NCBI RefSeq assembly: GCF_903645325.1
Contig: NZ_CAHJXQ010000007.1
Coordinates: forward strand, 1-64,000
Reading direction: 5' to 3'
DNA length: 64,000 bases
Source: Microbacterium tenebrionis
Lineage (GTDB): Bacteria > Actinomycetota > Actinomycetes > Actinomycetales > Microbacteriaceae
This document shows positions 51,291 through 59,712 of this stretch, in pieces. The notes beneath the pieces were generated by a model. It had not been told where the DNA came from. It saw nothing but the letters and a program-made list of their open reading frames with translations, and ran no database searches. The position numbers and the translations under genes are program-made. Position 1 is the stretch's first letter. Every line of letters starts with the position of its first letter.

Positions 51291-52673
51291 CTGACTTCCC
51301 CGAACGCCTTCCCCGTCCAGCCGCTCAGCCCCCTCGACGGCCGTTACCGTCCTGCCGTCGCTCCGCTCGGCGACTACCTCTCCGAGGCCGGACTGAACCG
51401 CGCCCGCGTCGAGGTCGAGGTCGAGTGGCTGATCGCGCTGACCGACCGTTCGCTGTTCGAGACCTCGCCGCTCCCGGGAGACGTCAAGGAGCAGCTGCGC
51501 GGCCTGTACCGCGACTTCGGCCAGGCCGAGATCGACTGGCTGGCCGAGAAGGAGGCGGTCACCCGCCACGATGTGAAGGCCGTCGAGTACCTCGTGCGCG
51601 ACCGCCTTTCGGCTCTGGGCCTGGATGCCATCGCCGAACTCACGCACTTCGCCTGCACGAGCGAGGACATCAACTCGGTCTCGTACGCGCTGACCGTCAA
51701 GCGCGCGGTCGAGAACGTCTGGCTGCCGGCACTGGATGCCGTGATCGCGAAGCTCCGCGAACTCGGCGTGGAGCACGCGGATGCCGCGATGCTCTCCCGC
51801 ACGCACGGCCAGCCCGCGACCCCGTCGACCATGGGCAAGGAGCTCGCGGTGTTCGCGTGGCGTCTGGAGCGCGTGCGCGCCCAGATCGCGGCATCCGACT
51901 ACCTCGCGAAGTTCTCGGGCGCGACCGGAACCTGGTCGGCGCACCTGTCTGCCGACCCGGATGCCGACTGGCCGACCATCGCCCGCGAGTACGTCGAGGG
52001 CCTGGGGCTGGGCTTCAACGTGCTCACGACGCAGATCGAGTCGCACGACTGGCAGGTCGAGCTGTACGACCGCGTGCGTCACGTCGGCGGCATCCTGCAC
52101 AACCTCGCCACCGACATCTGGACGTACATCTCGATCGGCTACTTCACGCAGATCCCGGTCGCGGGCGCCACCGGCTCGTCGACGATGCCGCACAAGATCA
52201 ACCCGATCCGGTTCGAGAACGCCGAAGCGAACCTGGAGCTCTCAGCGGCACTCCTCGGCTCGCTGTCTCAGACGCTGGTCACGTCGCGCATGCAGCGCGA
52301 CCTGACCGACTCGACCACGCAGCGCAACATCGGCGTCGCGTTCGGGCACTCGCTGCTCGCGCTCGACAACCTGCGCCGCGGCCTCGGCGAGATCTCCCTC
52401 GCCCGCGAGGTGCTGCTGGACGACCTGGACCACAACTGGGAGGTCCTCGCCGAGGCCATCCAGACCGTCATCCGCGCCGAGGTGGTGGCCGGACGTTCGA
52501 CGATCAGCGATCCATACGCGCTGCTGAAGGAACTCACCCGCGGTCACCGCGTGGGCGCAGCGGAGCTGGCGGAGTTCGTCGAGGGCCTCGAGATCGGGGA
52601 TGCCGCGAAGCAGCGTCTGCTCGCCCTGACCCCCGCGACGTACACGGGCCTCGCCGAGCGCCTCGCGCAGTAG
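51291..52673 (+). CDS. purB: Adenylosuccinate lyase, apparent CTG start
   Basis: 460 residues. The signature SSTMPHKINPIRFENAE, TSEDINSVSYAL and RTHGQPATPSTMGKEL identify PurB, which acts twice in purine synthesis. The reading frame is conserved from LTSPNAFPVQPLSPLDGRY, but no ATG, GTG or TTG occurs in frame until codon 85 or later, inside conserved sequence. CTG 51291 stands 6 nt behind a strong AGGAGG (51279-51284), so CTG is the likely initiator. Confidence 0.9.
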   Translation: MTSPNAFPVQPLSPLDGRYRPAVAPLGDYLSEAGLNRARVEVEVEWLIALTDRSLFETSPLPGDVKEQLRGLYRDFGQAEIDWLAEKEAVTRHDVKAVEYLVRDRLSALGLDAIAELTHFACTSEDINSVSYALTVKRAVENVWLPALDAVIAKLRELGVEHADAAMLSRTHGQPATPSTMGKELAVFAWRLERVRAQIAASDYLAKFSGATGTWSAHLSADPDADWPTIAREYVEGLGLGFNVLTTQIESHDWQVELYDRVRHVGGILHNLATDIWTYISIGYFTQIPVAGATGSSTMPHKINPIRFENAEANLELSAALLGSLSQTLVTSRMQRDLTDSTTQRNIGVAFGHSLLALDNLRRGLGEISLAREVLLDDLDHNWEVLAEAIQTVIRAEVVAGRSTISDPYALLKELTRGHRVGAAELAEFVEGLEIGDAAKQRLLALTPATYTGLAERLAQ

Positions 52674-52742
52674 TCCTCGCGCCCCGTCGTCCCGCGCGTC
52701 GGCCGGCCTCGCCCGCGCGCCGTCCGCGCGCGACCGCGCCCG

Positions 52743-52796
52743 GAAAGACGACTTTCGGGGCTGCCGAAGCCGAGATGGCCCCGAAAGTCTTCTTTC
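52743..52796 (+). terminator. 18-bp inverted repeat after purB
   Basis: Arms 52743-52760 and 52779-52796 pair at 17 of 18 positions around an 18-nt loop, between convergent purB and the small membrane protein gene. No U-tract; it probably terminates both. Confidence 0.75.
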
Positions 52797-52815
52797 GACG
52801 CTGGGACTCGGTCGG

Positions 52816-53196
52816 TCAGGCGGGGTCGGTGCCGGGAGCGCCCGTGGCGTGGGGGCCGCTCGCCTCGGGGCCTGCGGCGGAGGCATCGGCGTCCTCGTCG
52901 AACAGCACCGGTCGGTCGAGGGTCTTCTCCTCGTACTGGCGCGGATCCACGGCGAGGATGAGCATAGAGAGGATCAGGAGCGTCACGATGAACGCACCGC
53001 CGCCGATCACGAGGCCGAGGCCGACCGGGGTCAGCCCCTGGTAGGTGCCGCTGGCGATCGCGTTGTTGACGCGCGCGGTGAACGCACCGGTCGAGACGAG
53101 GGTGACGACAGCGGCGAAGATGCCGGCCGCCAGCGCGATCCCGAGGAGGTGCAGCGGCCGCAGCAGTTCGCGCCGGGTGGACTTCTTGTCGCTCAT
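52816..53196 (-). CDS. Small membrane protein with two helices
   Basis: 126 residues. Helices PLHLLGIALAAGIFAAVVTLV and VGLGLVIGGGAFIVTLLIL (each about 20 residues) and an acidic, Ala/Pro-rich tail. No recognised family. Overlaps the start of the preceding gene by ATGA, so the two are probably one unit. Confidence 0.65.
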   Translation of the reverse strand: MSDKKSTRRELLRPLHLLGIALAAGIFAAVVTLVSTGAFTARVNNAIASGTYQGLTPVGLGLVIGGGAFIVTLLILSMLILAVDPRQYEEKTLDRPVLFDEDADASAAGPEASGPHATGAPGTDPA

Positions 53197-53813
53197 ACGG
53201 CGCCTCCCACCGTGGTCGAATCCTGCGCCGGCACGCTGCGGCGCGGTGAGAACCCGGCGATCGCCAGGAAGACTGCGACGATCGCGGAGTATCCGCCGAA
53301 CATGCCGACGGCGAGGATGATCCCGGTGAGGGTCAGCTCCCCCGCTCCCGGCACCACGTACTGCAGCGCGTAGTTCGCCGGGATGAGCAGGAGCACGACG
53401 GCGAGCACGAGACCGAGGGTGCCGACGACGATCGCGTCCTTCGCTGCGGGGTCGGTGCGGCGCTCACGGAGGCCGGCGATGAGCTCGACGAGGCCGGATG
53501 ACGCCGCCCAGATGATCACGACGATGAAGAACGCCGAGTCGGTGCGCCAGGTCGGGATGCCGCTGATGATCGCCGCAGCGAGATCGATCGCGGCGAGCAG
53601 GATGAACGGCCATCGGTGGCCGGCGGATGCCACCACCCAGGCGCCGAGAATGAGGATGAACCCGCTCGCGGCGACGAAGCCGCCGAACACTGAGAAGCCG
53701 ATCGCTGCTGAGTGGTCGGGCGAGAAGGTGATCATGAGCGCCGCGGCCGCCGCGAACAGCGCGCGCAGCAATTGGATGTGGCGCACGGTGAACGTGCGAG
53801 CAGGGGCAGACAT
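53193..53813 (-). CDS. DUF308/HdeD-like membrane protein
   Basis: 206 residues with six helices in pairs, for example LLRALFAAAAALMITFS, FGGFVAASGFILILGAWVV, PFILLAAIDLAAAIISG and IVVGTLGLVLAVVLLLI. The pattern of three hairpins resembles HdeD-like proteins. ATG 53813; the open frame upstream to 54161 has no homology. Confidence 0.65.
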   Translation of the reverse strand: MSAPARTFTVRHIQLLRALFAAAAALMITFSPDHSAAIGFSVFGGFVAASGFILILGAWVVASAGHRWPFILLAAIDLAAAIISGIPTWRTDSAFFIVVIIWAASSGLVELIAGLRERRTDPAAKDAIVVGTLGLVLAVVLLLIPANYALQYVVPGAGELTLTGIILAVGMFGGYSAIVAVFLAIAGFSPRRSVPAQDSTTVGGAV

Positions 53814-53873
53814 GACGAATCCTCGGTCGGAGTGGTCTCTCCAGTCTACGCGGGGGCGAACGGCCGGCGCTGA

Positions 53874-53916
53874 CGCGGGGCTCGGGATCCTCCCCAGATC
53901 GACTCCGAGCCCCGCG
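53874..53916. other. 12-bp inverted repeat in a divergent intergenic region
   Basis: CGCGGGGCTCGG (53874-53885) and its exact complement (53905-53916) with a 19-nt loop, between genes starting at 53813 (minus) and 54086 (plus). Being upstream of both genes, it is not an ordinary terminator. Confidence 0.6.
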
Positions 53917-54085
53917 ACGCACGCAGGGAGGCACTGCGTCGGCCGAGTCGTGCGCAGAATCTCACCCCAGCTGCGACGACCCGTCCACTCGACCGTCGAC
54001 GGGCGCCTCGGGCCCGCGGCGCCCTCTTCTGGTCGTATGCTCGACAGTACTTCGTCGTTCGTCACATACCCCGGGGAGGGCTGTG

Positions 54086-54997
54086 ATGCCAGCGCAGGAT
54101 CCTGCCGCCAATGGTTCGCGTGCCGATTTCTCCGCGACGCTGCGCGCGGCGATCGACGCACGAGACGTCACCCTGACATGGCTGCGCGAGCGTCTCGCCG
54201 CGAACGGAAACCCCGTCTCGGGGGCCACGCTCAGTTACTGGCGTTCGGGGGCGCGGCGTCCCGAGGGTCCGCAGTCGCTCGCCGCCGTCGAACACCTCGA
54301 GTCGCTGCTGCGTCTCGAGACGGGCGCACTGCTGTCGCTGATCGGCCCGACCCAGCGGGTAGGTCCGCTGGGCACCCCGCAGTACCCGCTCGAGCAGGCG
54401 CGCCTGGAGAAGGCGGTCGCCGAGACGTTCATCGCCCTCGGGTCGCCCGTGATGGATCCAGGACGCGACGTTTCGACGCACGCCGTGACCGAGGTCGGTG
54501 CGGACGGCTTCGTGATCTCACGCACCACCCGAACGATCCTCCAGTGCACGTCGGGCACCATCACGCACGTTCCCTACCTCGATCTCACTCCCGACCAGCC
54601 GGTTCCCGCACCGACGTTCACGATGGTCTCGGGCGGTCGCATCACGCGGCGGCACTCGCATCCCACCGGCGAGGTGCACGGTATGATGATCGAGCTCGAG
54701 CGGCCGCTCGGCCCGGCGCAGACCACCATGATCGAGTGGCGGCTCGAGTTCCCGCCCGAGTATCCCGGCATGCGCGAGACAGGTCACGGCGTCGCGCGCA
54801 ACGCGCGCGACGTGCTGCTGTGGACCCGGTTCCACCCCGACGCCCTTCCGACCTGGATCGAGGCCGTGGAAGAGACTCCGGACGGCACAGAGGTCGCAGA
54901 TCACTACCTCGACGGCGCCACCGCCATTCACGAGGTCCGCCGCAACTGGGGACCGGGGATGCTGCTGCACCGCTGGGGCTACGACGACCGGGACTGA
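54086..54997 (+). CDS. HTH-domain protein of unknown function
   Basis: 303 residues. Residues 13-75 form a Cro/CI-like HTH (LRAAIDARDVTLTWLRERL... SGATLSYWRSGARRP), followed by a 200-residue domain with VSGGRITRRHSHPTGEVHGM and RETGHGVARNARDVLLWTRFHPD, not recognised. The ATG at 54086 has GGGGAGGG 6 nt upstream. Possibly a sensor of host or stress signals; no neighbour helps. Confidence 0.7.
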   Translation: MPAQDPAANGSRADFSATLRAAIDARDVTLTWLRERLAANGNPVSGATLSYWRSGARRPEGPQSLAAVEHLESLLRLETGALLSLIGPTQRVGPLGTPQYPLEQARLEKAVAETFIALGSPVMDPGRDVSTHAVTEVGADGFVISRTTRTILQCTSGTITHVPYLDLTPDQPVPAPTFTMVSGGRITRRHSHPTGEVHGMMIELERPLGPAQTTMIEWRLEFPPEYPGMRETGHGVARNARDVLLWTRFHPDALPTWIEAVEETPDGTEVADHYLDGATAIHEVRRNWGPGMLLHRWGYDDRD

Positions 54998-55001
54998 GTG
55001 C

Positions 55002-55823
55002 TCACTCCCCCGTCGCGACCGGCCGGCCCGGGGTGTTCGACCACTGACTCCACGAGCCGTGGAACAGCTTCGCGTCGATGCCGATCTCGGCGAGCACCAG
55101 CGCCGTGTGCGCGGCGGTGATGCCCGAACCGCAGTACGCGCCGACCGCGACGCCGTCCGTGATGCCCCGTTCGGCGAACGTGCGGCGCAGGGCGTCCGGA
55201 TCGCGCAGCATCCCGCGCTCATCCACGTGCGCGGTCGTCGGCAGATTGACCGCGCCGGGGATGTGACCGGCGATCGGGTCCATCGGCTCGACCTCGCCGC
55301 GGAAGCGCTCGGGTGCGCGCACGTCGAGCAGGATGCCGGATGCGGCGAGCGCCGCGGCCTCGTCGATCGTGAGGCTGCCGCCACTGATGTCGGCGAGCAC
55401 GACGTCTCCGGGCTCCGGCACGACATCGCCGGCCTCGACCGCTCCGCCGGTGGTCTGCCAGGCCTGCCAGCCGCCGTCGAGAACGCGCACGTCGACACCG
55501 CCCTGCCGCAGGATCCACCACGCTCGGGCAGCCGGGAGTCCCCCGGCGTCGTCGTAGGCGACCACCACGTCGCCCGCGTTCACGCCCCAGCGGCGCGCAG
55601 CATCCTGCACCTGCCCTGTCGACGGCAGCGGGTGCCGTCCCTCGTCGGGACGCCCGTGCCGAGACAGCTCGGTCTCGAGGTCCACGTACACCGCGCCGGG
55701 GACGTGGCCGGCGAGATAGGCGTCACGACCGTCGGTCCGGCCCAGCTTCCAGCGGACGTCGAGGATCCGGGCATCCGCAGCGATCAGGTCCGTGAGCCGC
55801 GCGGCGTCGACGAGGTGAGGCAT
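55002..55823 (-). CDS. Thiosulfate/3-mercaptopyruvate sulfurtransferase (tandem rhodanese)
   Basis: 273 residues in two rhodanese domains. The first (DVRWKLGRTDGRDAYLAGHVPGA, residue description) is inactive-like; the second has the active-site Cys in AYCGSGITA. SGSWSQW-type end. CysA/SseA-like. The stop is 4 nt from the convergent HTH gene. Confidence 0.88.
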   Translation of the reverse strand: MPHLVDAARLTDLIAADARILDVRWKLGRTDGRDAYLAGHVPGAVYVDLETELSRHGRPDEGRHPLPSTGQVQDAARRWGVNAGDVVVAYDDAGGLPAARAWWILRQGGVDVRVLDGGWQAWQTTGGAVEAGDVVPEPGDVVLADISGGSLTIDEAAALAASGILLDVRAPERFRGEVEPMDPIAGHIPGAVNLPTTAHVDERGMLRDPDALRRTFAERGITDGVAVGAYCGSGITAAHTALVLAEIGIDAKLFHGSWSQWSNTPGRPVATGE

Positions 55824-55841
55824 GGCTGCGGCGCCGACCGG

Positions 55842-57134
55842 TCAGGCGCGGTCGTCCTCGTCGGCATCCGTCTCGTCAGCGTCGGGAGCGAGCTCGATGA
55901 CCTCGTCGCCCTCCTCGAGGACGTCCACGTCGTCGGCGTCCTCCGTCTCGCCGGCGGATGCCGCGAGCACGCCCTCCGGGCGGATGAGCTCGCGCACCTC
56001 GGCCATGAAGCTGTTCAGCTGCTGCTGCTGCCAGCGCAGCTGACGGGTGCGGTCCTCGGCATCGCGGAGCACATCGGCGGTGTGCCCGGTCACGGTGCTG
56101 ACGATCTTCTCGGCCTTCACCTGAGCGCGCTCGAGCGTCGCGCGGGCGCGCACCTGCGCATCCGCCTCGATCGACTGCGCCTGCGAGCGCATGAGCTTCT
56201 CGTAGTCGTCGGCCTTCGCCGCGATGCGCTTGGAGTGCTCGAGCGACGACGCCACCTGCTCGTTCGCGTCGGCGGTGATGCGCTCGGCATCCGTGCGCTG
56301 CTGCGTCGTCTCGCGGGTGACGAGGGAGCGCAGGGCCGCCGCACCCTTCTCGGCCTCGGTGCGGATGGTCGCCGCCTCCTGCTCGGCCTGATTGACCTTC
56401 TCGGCCGCGTGCGCCGCCTCGCGCTCGATGCGCGCCTCATGCGCGGTGTACTCGGTCTCGATGCGCAGCCGCACCTGGTCGGCATCGTTCTGCGCCTGGG
56501 TGGTCAGCCGGTCGACCTCGGCGGCGAGCTCTGCGCGGCGGGCCTCGGCCTCATCACGGGCGGCTTCGAGCAGGCGCTCCGCCTGCACGGCGGCGTTCTG
56601 GATGAGGACGGATGCCTGCTCCTCGGCCACGCGGAGCACGGCCTCGAACTGCAGGCGCGACCCCTCGGTGTCGGTCTCGTCCTTCGGCGCACCTGCGAGT
56701 TCGTTCGAGAGCGCCGTCACCTGCTGCTCGGACTCGGAGGCCCGAGCCTGAGCAGCGGCGAGATCGGCTTCGAGGGCGGCGATGCGCTTCTCATCGTCCG
56801 CGCGGGCGGCAGCGACCCGCTCCTCCTGCTGCTTCTCGATCTCGGCGATGCGCGCCTCGCTCTCGGCTGCCCGGCTCTCGCTCTCGGACCGCGCGGTCTC
56901 CAGCTCGGCGCGCACGGACTCGACGTCGCGGCTGACACCGGAGCGGGCCTCGGTGAGCTCCGTCTCGGCGCGCTTGATCTGCATACGCAGACCCGCGATC
57001 GCGGCATCCACCTCGCCGCGGTCGTAGCCGCGGAAACCGATCGTGAAGCTCTCCTGCTCGCGGGCGGGACCCTGGGCGAGCTGATCGAAGAAGTCCGTGC
57101 CCTGCTCGGCGGTGTTCTCAACGGATTCGGTCAC
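55842..57134 (-). CDS. DivIVA-like coiled-coil protein
   Basis: 430 residues. Residues 30-55 (SFTIGFRGYDRGEVDAAIAGL) form the membrane-curvature DivIVA motif; residues 55-370 are an unbroken Ala/Glu/Arg-rich coiled coil; the C-terminus is acidic. Such proteins organise polar growth or cell-wall synthesis in actinobacteria. It is larger than the Wag31 homolog, so it is probably a second paralog. Confidence 0.78.
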   Translation of the reverse strand: MTESVENTAEQGTDFFDQLAQGPAREQESFTIGFRGYDRGEVDAAIAGLRMQIKRAETELTEARSGVSRDVESVRAELETARSESESRAAESEARIAEIEKQQEERVAAARADDEKRIAALEADLAAAQARASESEQQVTALSNELAGAPKDETDTEGSRLQFEAVLRVAEEQASVLIQNAAVQAERLLEAARDEAEARRAELAAEVDRLTTQAQNDADQVRLRIETEYTAHEARIEREAAHAAEKVNQAEQEAATIRTEAEKGAAALRSLVTRETTQQRTDAERITADANEQVASSLEHSKRIAAKADDYEKLMRSQAQSIEADAQVRARATLERAQVKAEKIVSTVTGHTADVLRDAEDRTRQLRWQQQQLNSFMAEVRELIRPEGVLAASAGETEDADDVDVLEEGDEVIELAPDADETDADEDDRA

Positions 57135-57261
57135 GATGGACGCCTTTCAGAGCGGGGGAGAGATGCGGGAGAGACCCTGAGGTTCAGCCTAACCAGTGCG
57201 CCTGTGAGGTGACAGCGTCGCGGCGATAAACTGCGGTCGACCCCGAGTGAAGGATTCAGCG

Positions 57262-58239
57262 ATGCCGCGTTTCGACCTGCCGGCGGAGCAGTTGCGCTCC
57301 TACCGGCCCGAGGTGGCGGAGCCCGCCGACTTCGACGACTTCTGGGAGCAGACCCTCGCCGAGTCACGTGCCCTCGCCACCCCCGTCCAGCTGCGCCGGA
57401 TCGAGTCGCCGCTCCAGGCCGTCGAGGTGTACGACGTCACCTTCACCGGGTTCGGCGGCGATCCGGTCGGCGGATGGCTGCTGCTGCCGGCCGATGCCGA
57501 CGACGCTCTGCCGGCGGTCGTCGAGTACAACGGGTACGGCGGCGGGCGCGGCCTTCCGCATGAGCGGCTCGGGTGGGCGGCATCCGGGTACGCCCACTTC
57601 TTCATGGACACCCGCGGCCAGGGCAGCGGATGGGGCACCGGCGGCATCACGCCCGACCCGCACGGCTCCGGCCCCGCGACGCCGGGGTTCATGACCCGCG
57701 GCATCCAGGATCCGAACGAGTACTACTACCGCCGGGTCTACACCGACGCCGTCCTCGCGATCGACGCGATCCGCTCGCTCGATCGGACCGATGCATCCAG
57801 GGTCGCCGTGACGGGCACCAGCCAGGGCGGCGGGGTCGCGATCGCCGCCGCGGCGCTCTCGAGCGGCCTGATCGCCGCGTTGCCGGATGTGCCGTTCCTC
57901 TGCCACTTCGAACGGGCGGTCGGACTCACCGACCGCGACCCCTACGCCGAGATCGTGCGGTACCTGGCTGTGCATCGGGACGCCGTCGAGAACACGTTCC
58001 GGACGCTGTCGTACTTCGACGGGGCGAACTTCGCCTGCCGGGCCACGGCGCCCGCTCTGTTCTCGGTGGCGCTCATGGACCCGGTGTGCCCGCCGTCGAC
58101 GGTGTTCGCCGCCCGGAACCACTGGGGCGGGACCGCCGACATCGTCGAGTACGCCTTCAACGAGCACGAAGGCGGCCTGGGTCTGCAGTGGCAGAAACAG
58201 GCCGCCTTCCTCGCGGAGCGGCTCGCCGGTTTCAAGTAA
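57262..58239 (+). CDS. Acetylxylan esterase/cephalosporin C deacetylase family
   Basis: 325 residues. MPRFDLPAEQLRSYRP, DFWEQTLAES and FMDTRGQGSGWGTGG are AXE1 signatures; VTGTSQGGGVA holds the Ser nucleophile, LMDPVCPPSTVFAA the Asp and FNEHEGG the His. Deacetylates acetylated sugars or oligosaccharides in the cytoplasm. ATG 57262 follows GAAGGA. Confidence 0.9.
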   Translation: MPRFDLPAEQLRSYRPEVAEPADFDDFWEQTLAESRALATPVQLRRIESPLQAVEVYDVTFTGFGGDPVGGWLLLPADADDALPAVVEYNGYGGGRGLPHERLGWAASGYAHFFMDTRGQGSGWGTGGITPDPHGSGPATPGFMTRGIQDPNEYYYRRVYTDAVLAIDAIRSLDRTDASRVAVTGTSQGGGVAIAAAALSSGLIAALPDVPFLCHFERAVGLTDRDPYAEIVRYLAVHRDAVENTFRTLSYFDGANFACRATAPALFSVALMDPVCPPSTVFAARNHWGGTADIVEYAFNEHEGGLGLQWQKQAAFLAERLAGFK

Positions 58240-58289
58240 CGCAAATGACCCCATTCCGCACGCGGATGGGGTCATTTGCGTTACTTGAA
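58231..58289. terminator. 24-bp perfect inverted repeat (convergent terminator)
   Basis: Arms 58231-58254 and 58266-58289 are exactly complementary with an 11-nt loop. The first arm contains the last codons and stop (TAA 58237-58239) of the esterase; the second lies 26 nt from the end of the convergent dehydrogenase gene. Confidence 0.85.
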
Positions 58290-58314
58290 CGGGTGGATGC
58301 GCCGCGGTCGTCGC

Positions 58315-59334
58315 TCAGACGGTCAGCAGCACCTTCGTGGCGCGCCGCTCGTCCATCGCCTTGTACCCCTCGGCCGCATCCTCGAGCGGCAGGGTCAGGT
58401 CGAAGACGACGCCCGGGTCGATCTCGCGGTCCCAGATGAGCTGGATGAGCTCGGGCAGGAATCGCCGCACAGGGGCCGGCCCGCCGTGCAGGTGCACGCC
58501 AGAGAAGAACAGCTCGTCCCCGGGCAGCGCCACGTCGTGTGAGACCCCGACGTAGCCCACGTGCCCGCCGGCCCGCGTCGAGCGGATCGCCTGCATCATC
58601 GACTCCTGCGTGCCGACGGCCTCGATCGTCGAGTGCGCTCCGAGCCCGTTCGTGAGCTCCTTGATCTTCGCCACGCCCTCGTCGCCGCGCTCTTCGACGA
58701 TGTCGGTCGCGCCGAAACGGCGCGCGAGTTCTTGGCGATCGGTGTGCCGGCTCATCGCGATGATCCGTTCCGCGCCGAGCTGCTTCGCGGCGAGGATGCC
58801 GAGGAGGCCCACCGCGCCGTCGCCGACCACGGCGACGGTCTTGCCGGGTCCGGCCTCAGCGGCGACGGCGGCGAACCATCCGGTGCCGAGCACGTCGGAC
58901 GCGGCGAGCAGAGCGGGGATGAGGTCGGCGTCGGGCTGCCCGGGGGTGGCGACGAGCGTGCCGTCTGCATGCGGGATCAGCGCGTACTCGGCCTGGGTGC
59001 CGTACCGGCCCATCGGCACGACGTGCACGCATCGGGACTGGTACCCGGCCTGGCAGATCTCGCACGTGTTGTCGGATGCCATGAACGAGCCGACGACGAA
59101 GTCGCCGACCTTCAGGTTCTTCACGTCCGCGCCGATCTCCTCGACGACGCCGACGTACTCGTGGCCCATGGGCGTCGCATCGACGCTGTCGGCACCGCGG
59201 TACGGCCAGAGGTCGGAGCCGCAGATGCAGGTCGCGGCGAGCTTGATGACGGCATCCGTCGGCCTCGTGATGGTCGGCTTCTCGCGGTCCTCGACGCGGA
59301 CGTCGCCGGGGCCGTGCATGACTACTCCACGCAT
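58315..59334 (-). CDS. Zinc-dependent alcohol dehydrogenase (MDR family)
   Basis: 339 residues: catalytic-zinc region CICGSDLWPYRG and GHEYVGVVEEIG, structural-zinc-like loop TCEICQAGYQSRC (three Cys), Rossmann motif VVGDGAVGLLG. Substrate unknown. ATG 59334 (MRGVVMHGPGDV) is the conserved start; the 14 extra residues to 59376 are not. Confidence 0.85.
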   Translation of the reverse strand: MRGVVMHGPGDVRVEDREKPTITRPTDAVIKLAATCICGSDLWPYRGADSVDATPMGHEYVGVVEEIGADVKNLKVGDFVVGSFMASDNTCEICQAGYQSRCVHVVPMGRYGTQAEYALIPHADGTLVATPGQPDADLIPALLAASDVLGTGWFAAVAAEAGPGKTVAVVGDGAVGLLGILAAKQLGAERIIAMSRHTDRQELARRFGATDIVEERGDEGVAKIKELTNGLGAHSTIEAVGTQESMMQAIRSTRAGGHVGYVGVSHDVALPGDELFFSGVHLHGGPAPVRRFLPELIQLIWDREIDPGVVFDLTLPLEDAAEGYKAMDERRATKVLLTV

Positions 59335-59421
59335 GTGTGCACTCCTTCTGATGTGTGCTTCGGTGTGTGATTCCATACAACTCCGGATCTGCGGACTCCG
59401 GAAATTCCAGAGGGTGAGCAG

Positions 59422-59544
59422 CTACGTCATCAGCAGCGTGCCGTTGTCGTCATCGAGGGCGTCGTCGAGCACGAGGACGCGTTCGTGGAACGGCGCGCGC
59501 CTGGCCTCGGGGTCGAACTGCGGAATCGGATTCTCTTCGCTCAT
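59422..59544 (-). pseudogene. N-terminal fragment of a ClpP-like protease, decayed
   Basis: A 40-codon frame (MSEENPIPQFDPEARR, then HERVLVLDDALDDDNGTLLMT) matches the N-terminus of actinobacterial ClpP-like peptidases, which are about 200 residues. The frame ends in TAG where relatives have CAG (Gln), and in-frame LLTL follows the stop before similarity fades by about 59400. The active-site Ser, His and Asp regions are absent. Probably an inactive remnant. Confidence 0.65.
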
Positions 59545-59586
59545 GCCCCCCACTGTGCGCGGCATCCGTCCGCCGGTGGGCGGAAT

Positions 59587-59691
59587 CTGCTCAGGGCGGC
59601 TCTGCCCTGAGCAGATGGTGGCTGGCGATTGCGGCGGACGGCACGCGGCCGACGCGGGACGGGGCCGCAGGACTCGTGGTCCTGCGGCCCC
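59587..59691. terminator. Two hairpins after the YhgE/Pip-like gene
   Basis: CTGCTCAGGGC (59587-59597) pairs with 59604-59614; GGGGCCGCAGGAC (59661-59673) pairs perfectly with 59679-59691. The second lies 22 nt beyond the YhgE/Pip-like stop and is its likely terminator. The rest of the 59335-59712 gap holds the clpP remnant and nothing else recognised. Confidence 0.75.
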
Positions 59692-59712
59692 CGCCTGGCC
59701 GTTCTGCCCGGC

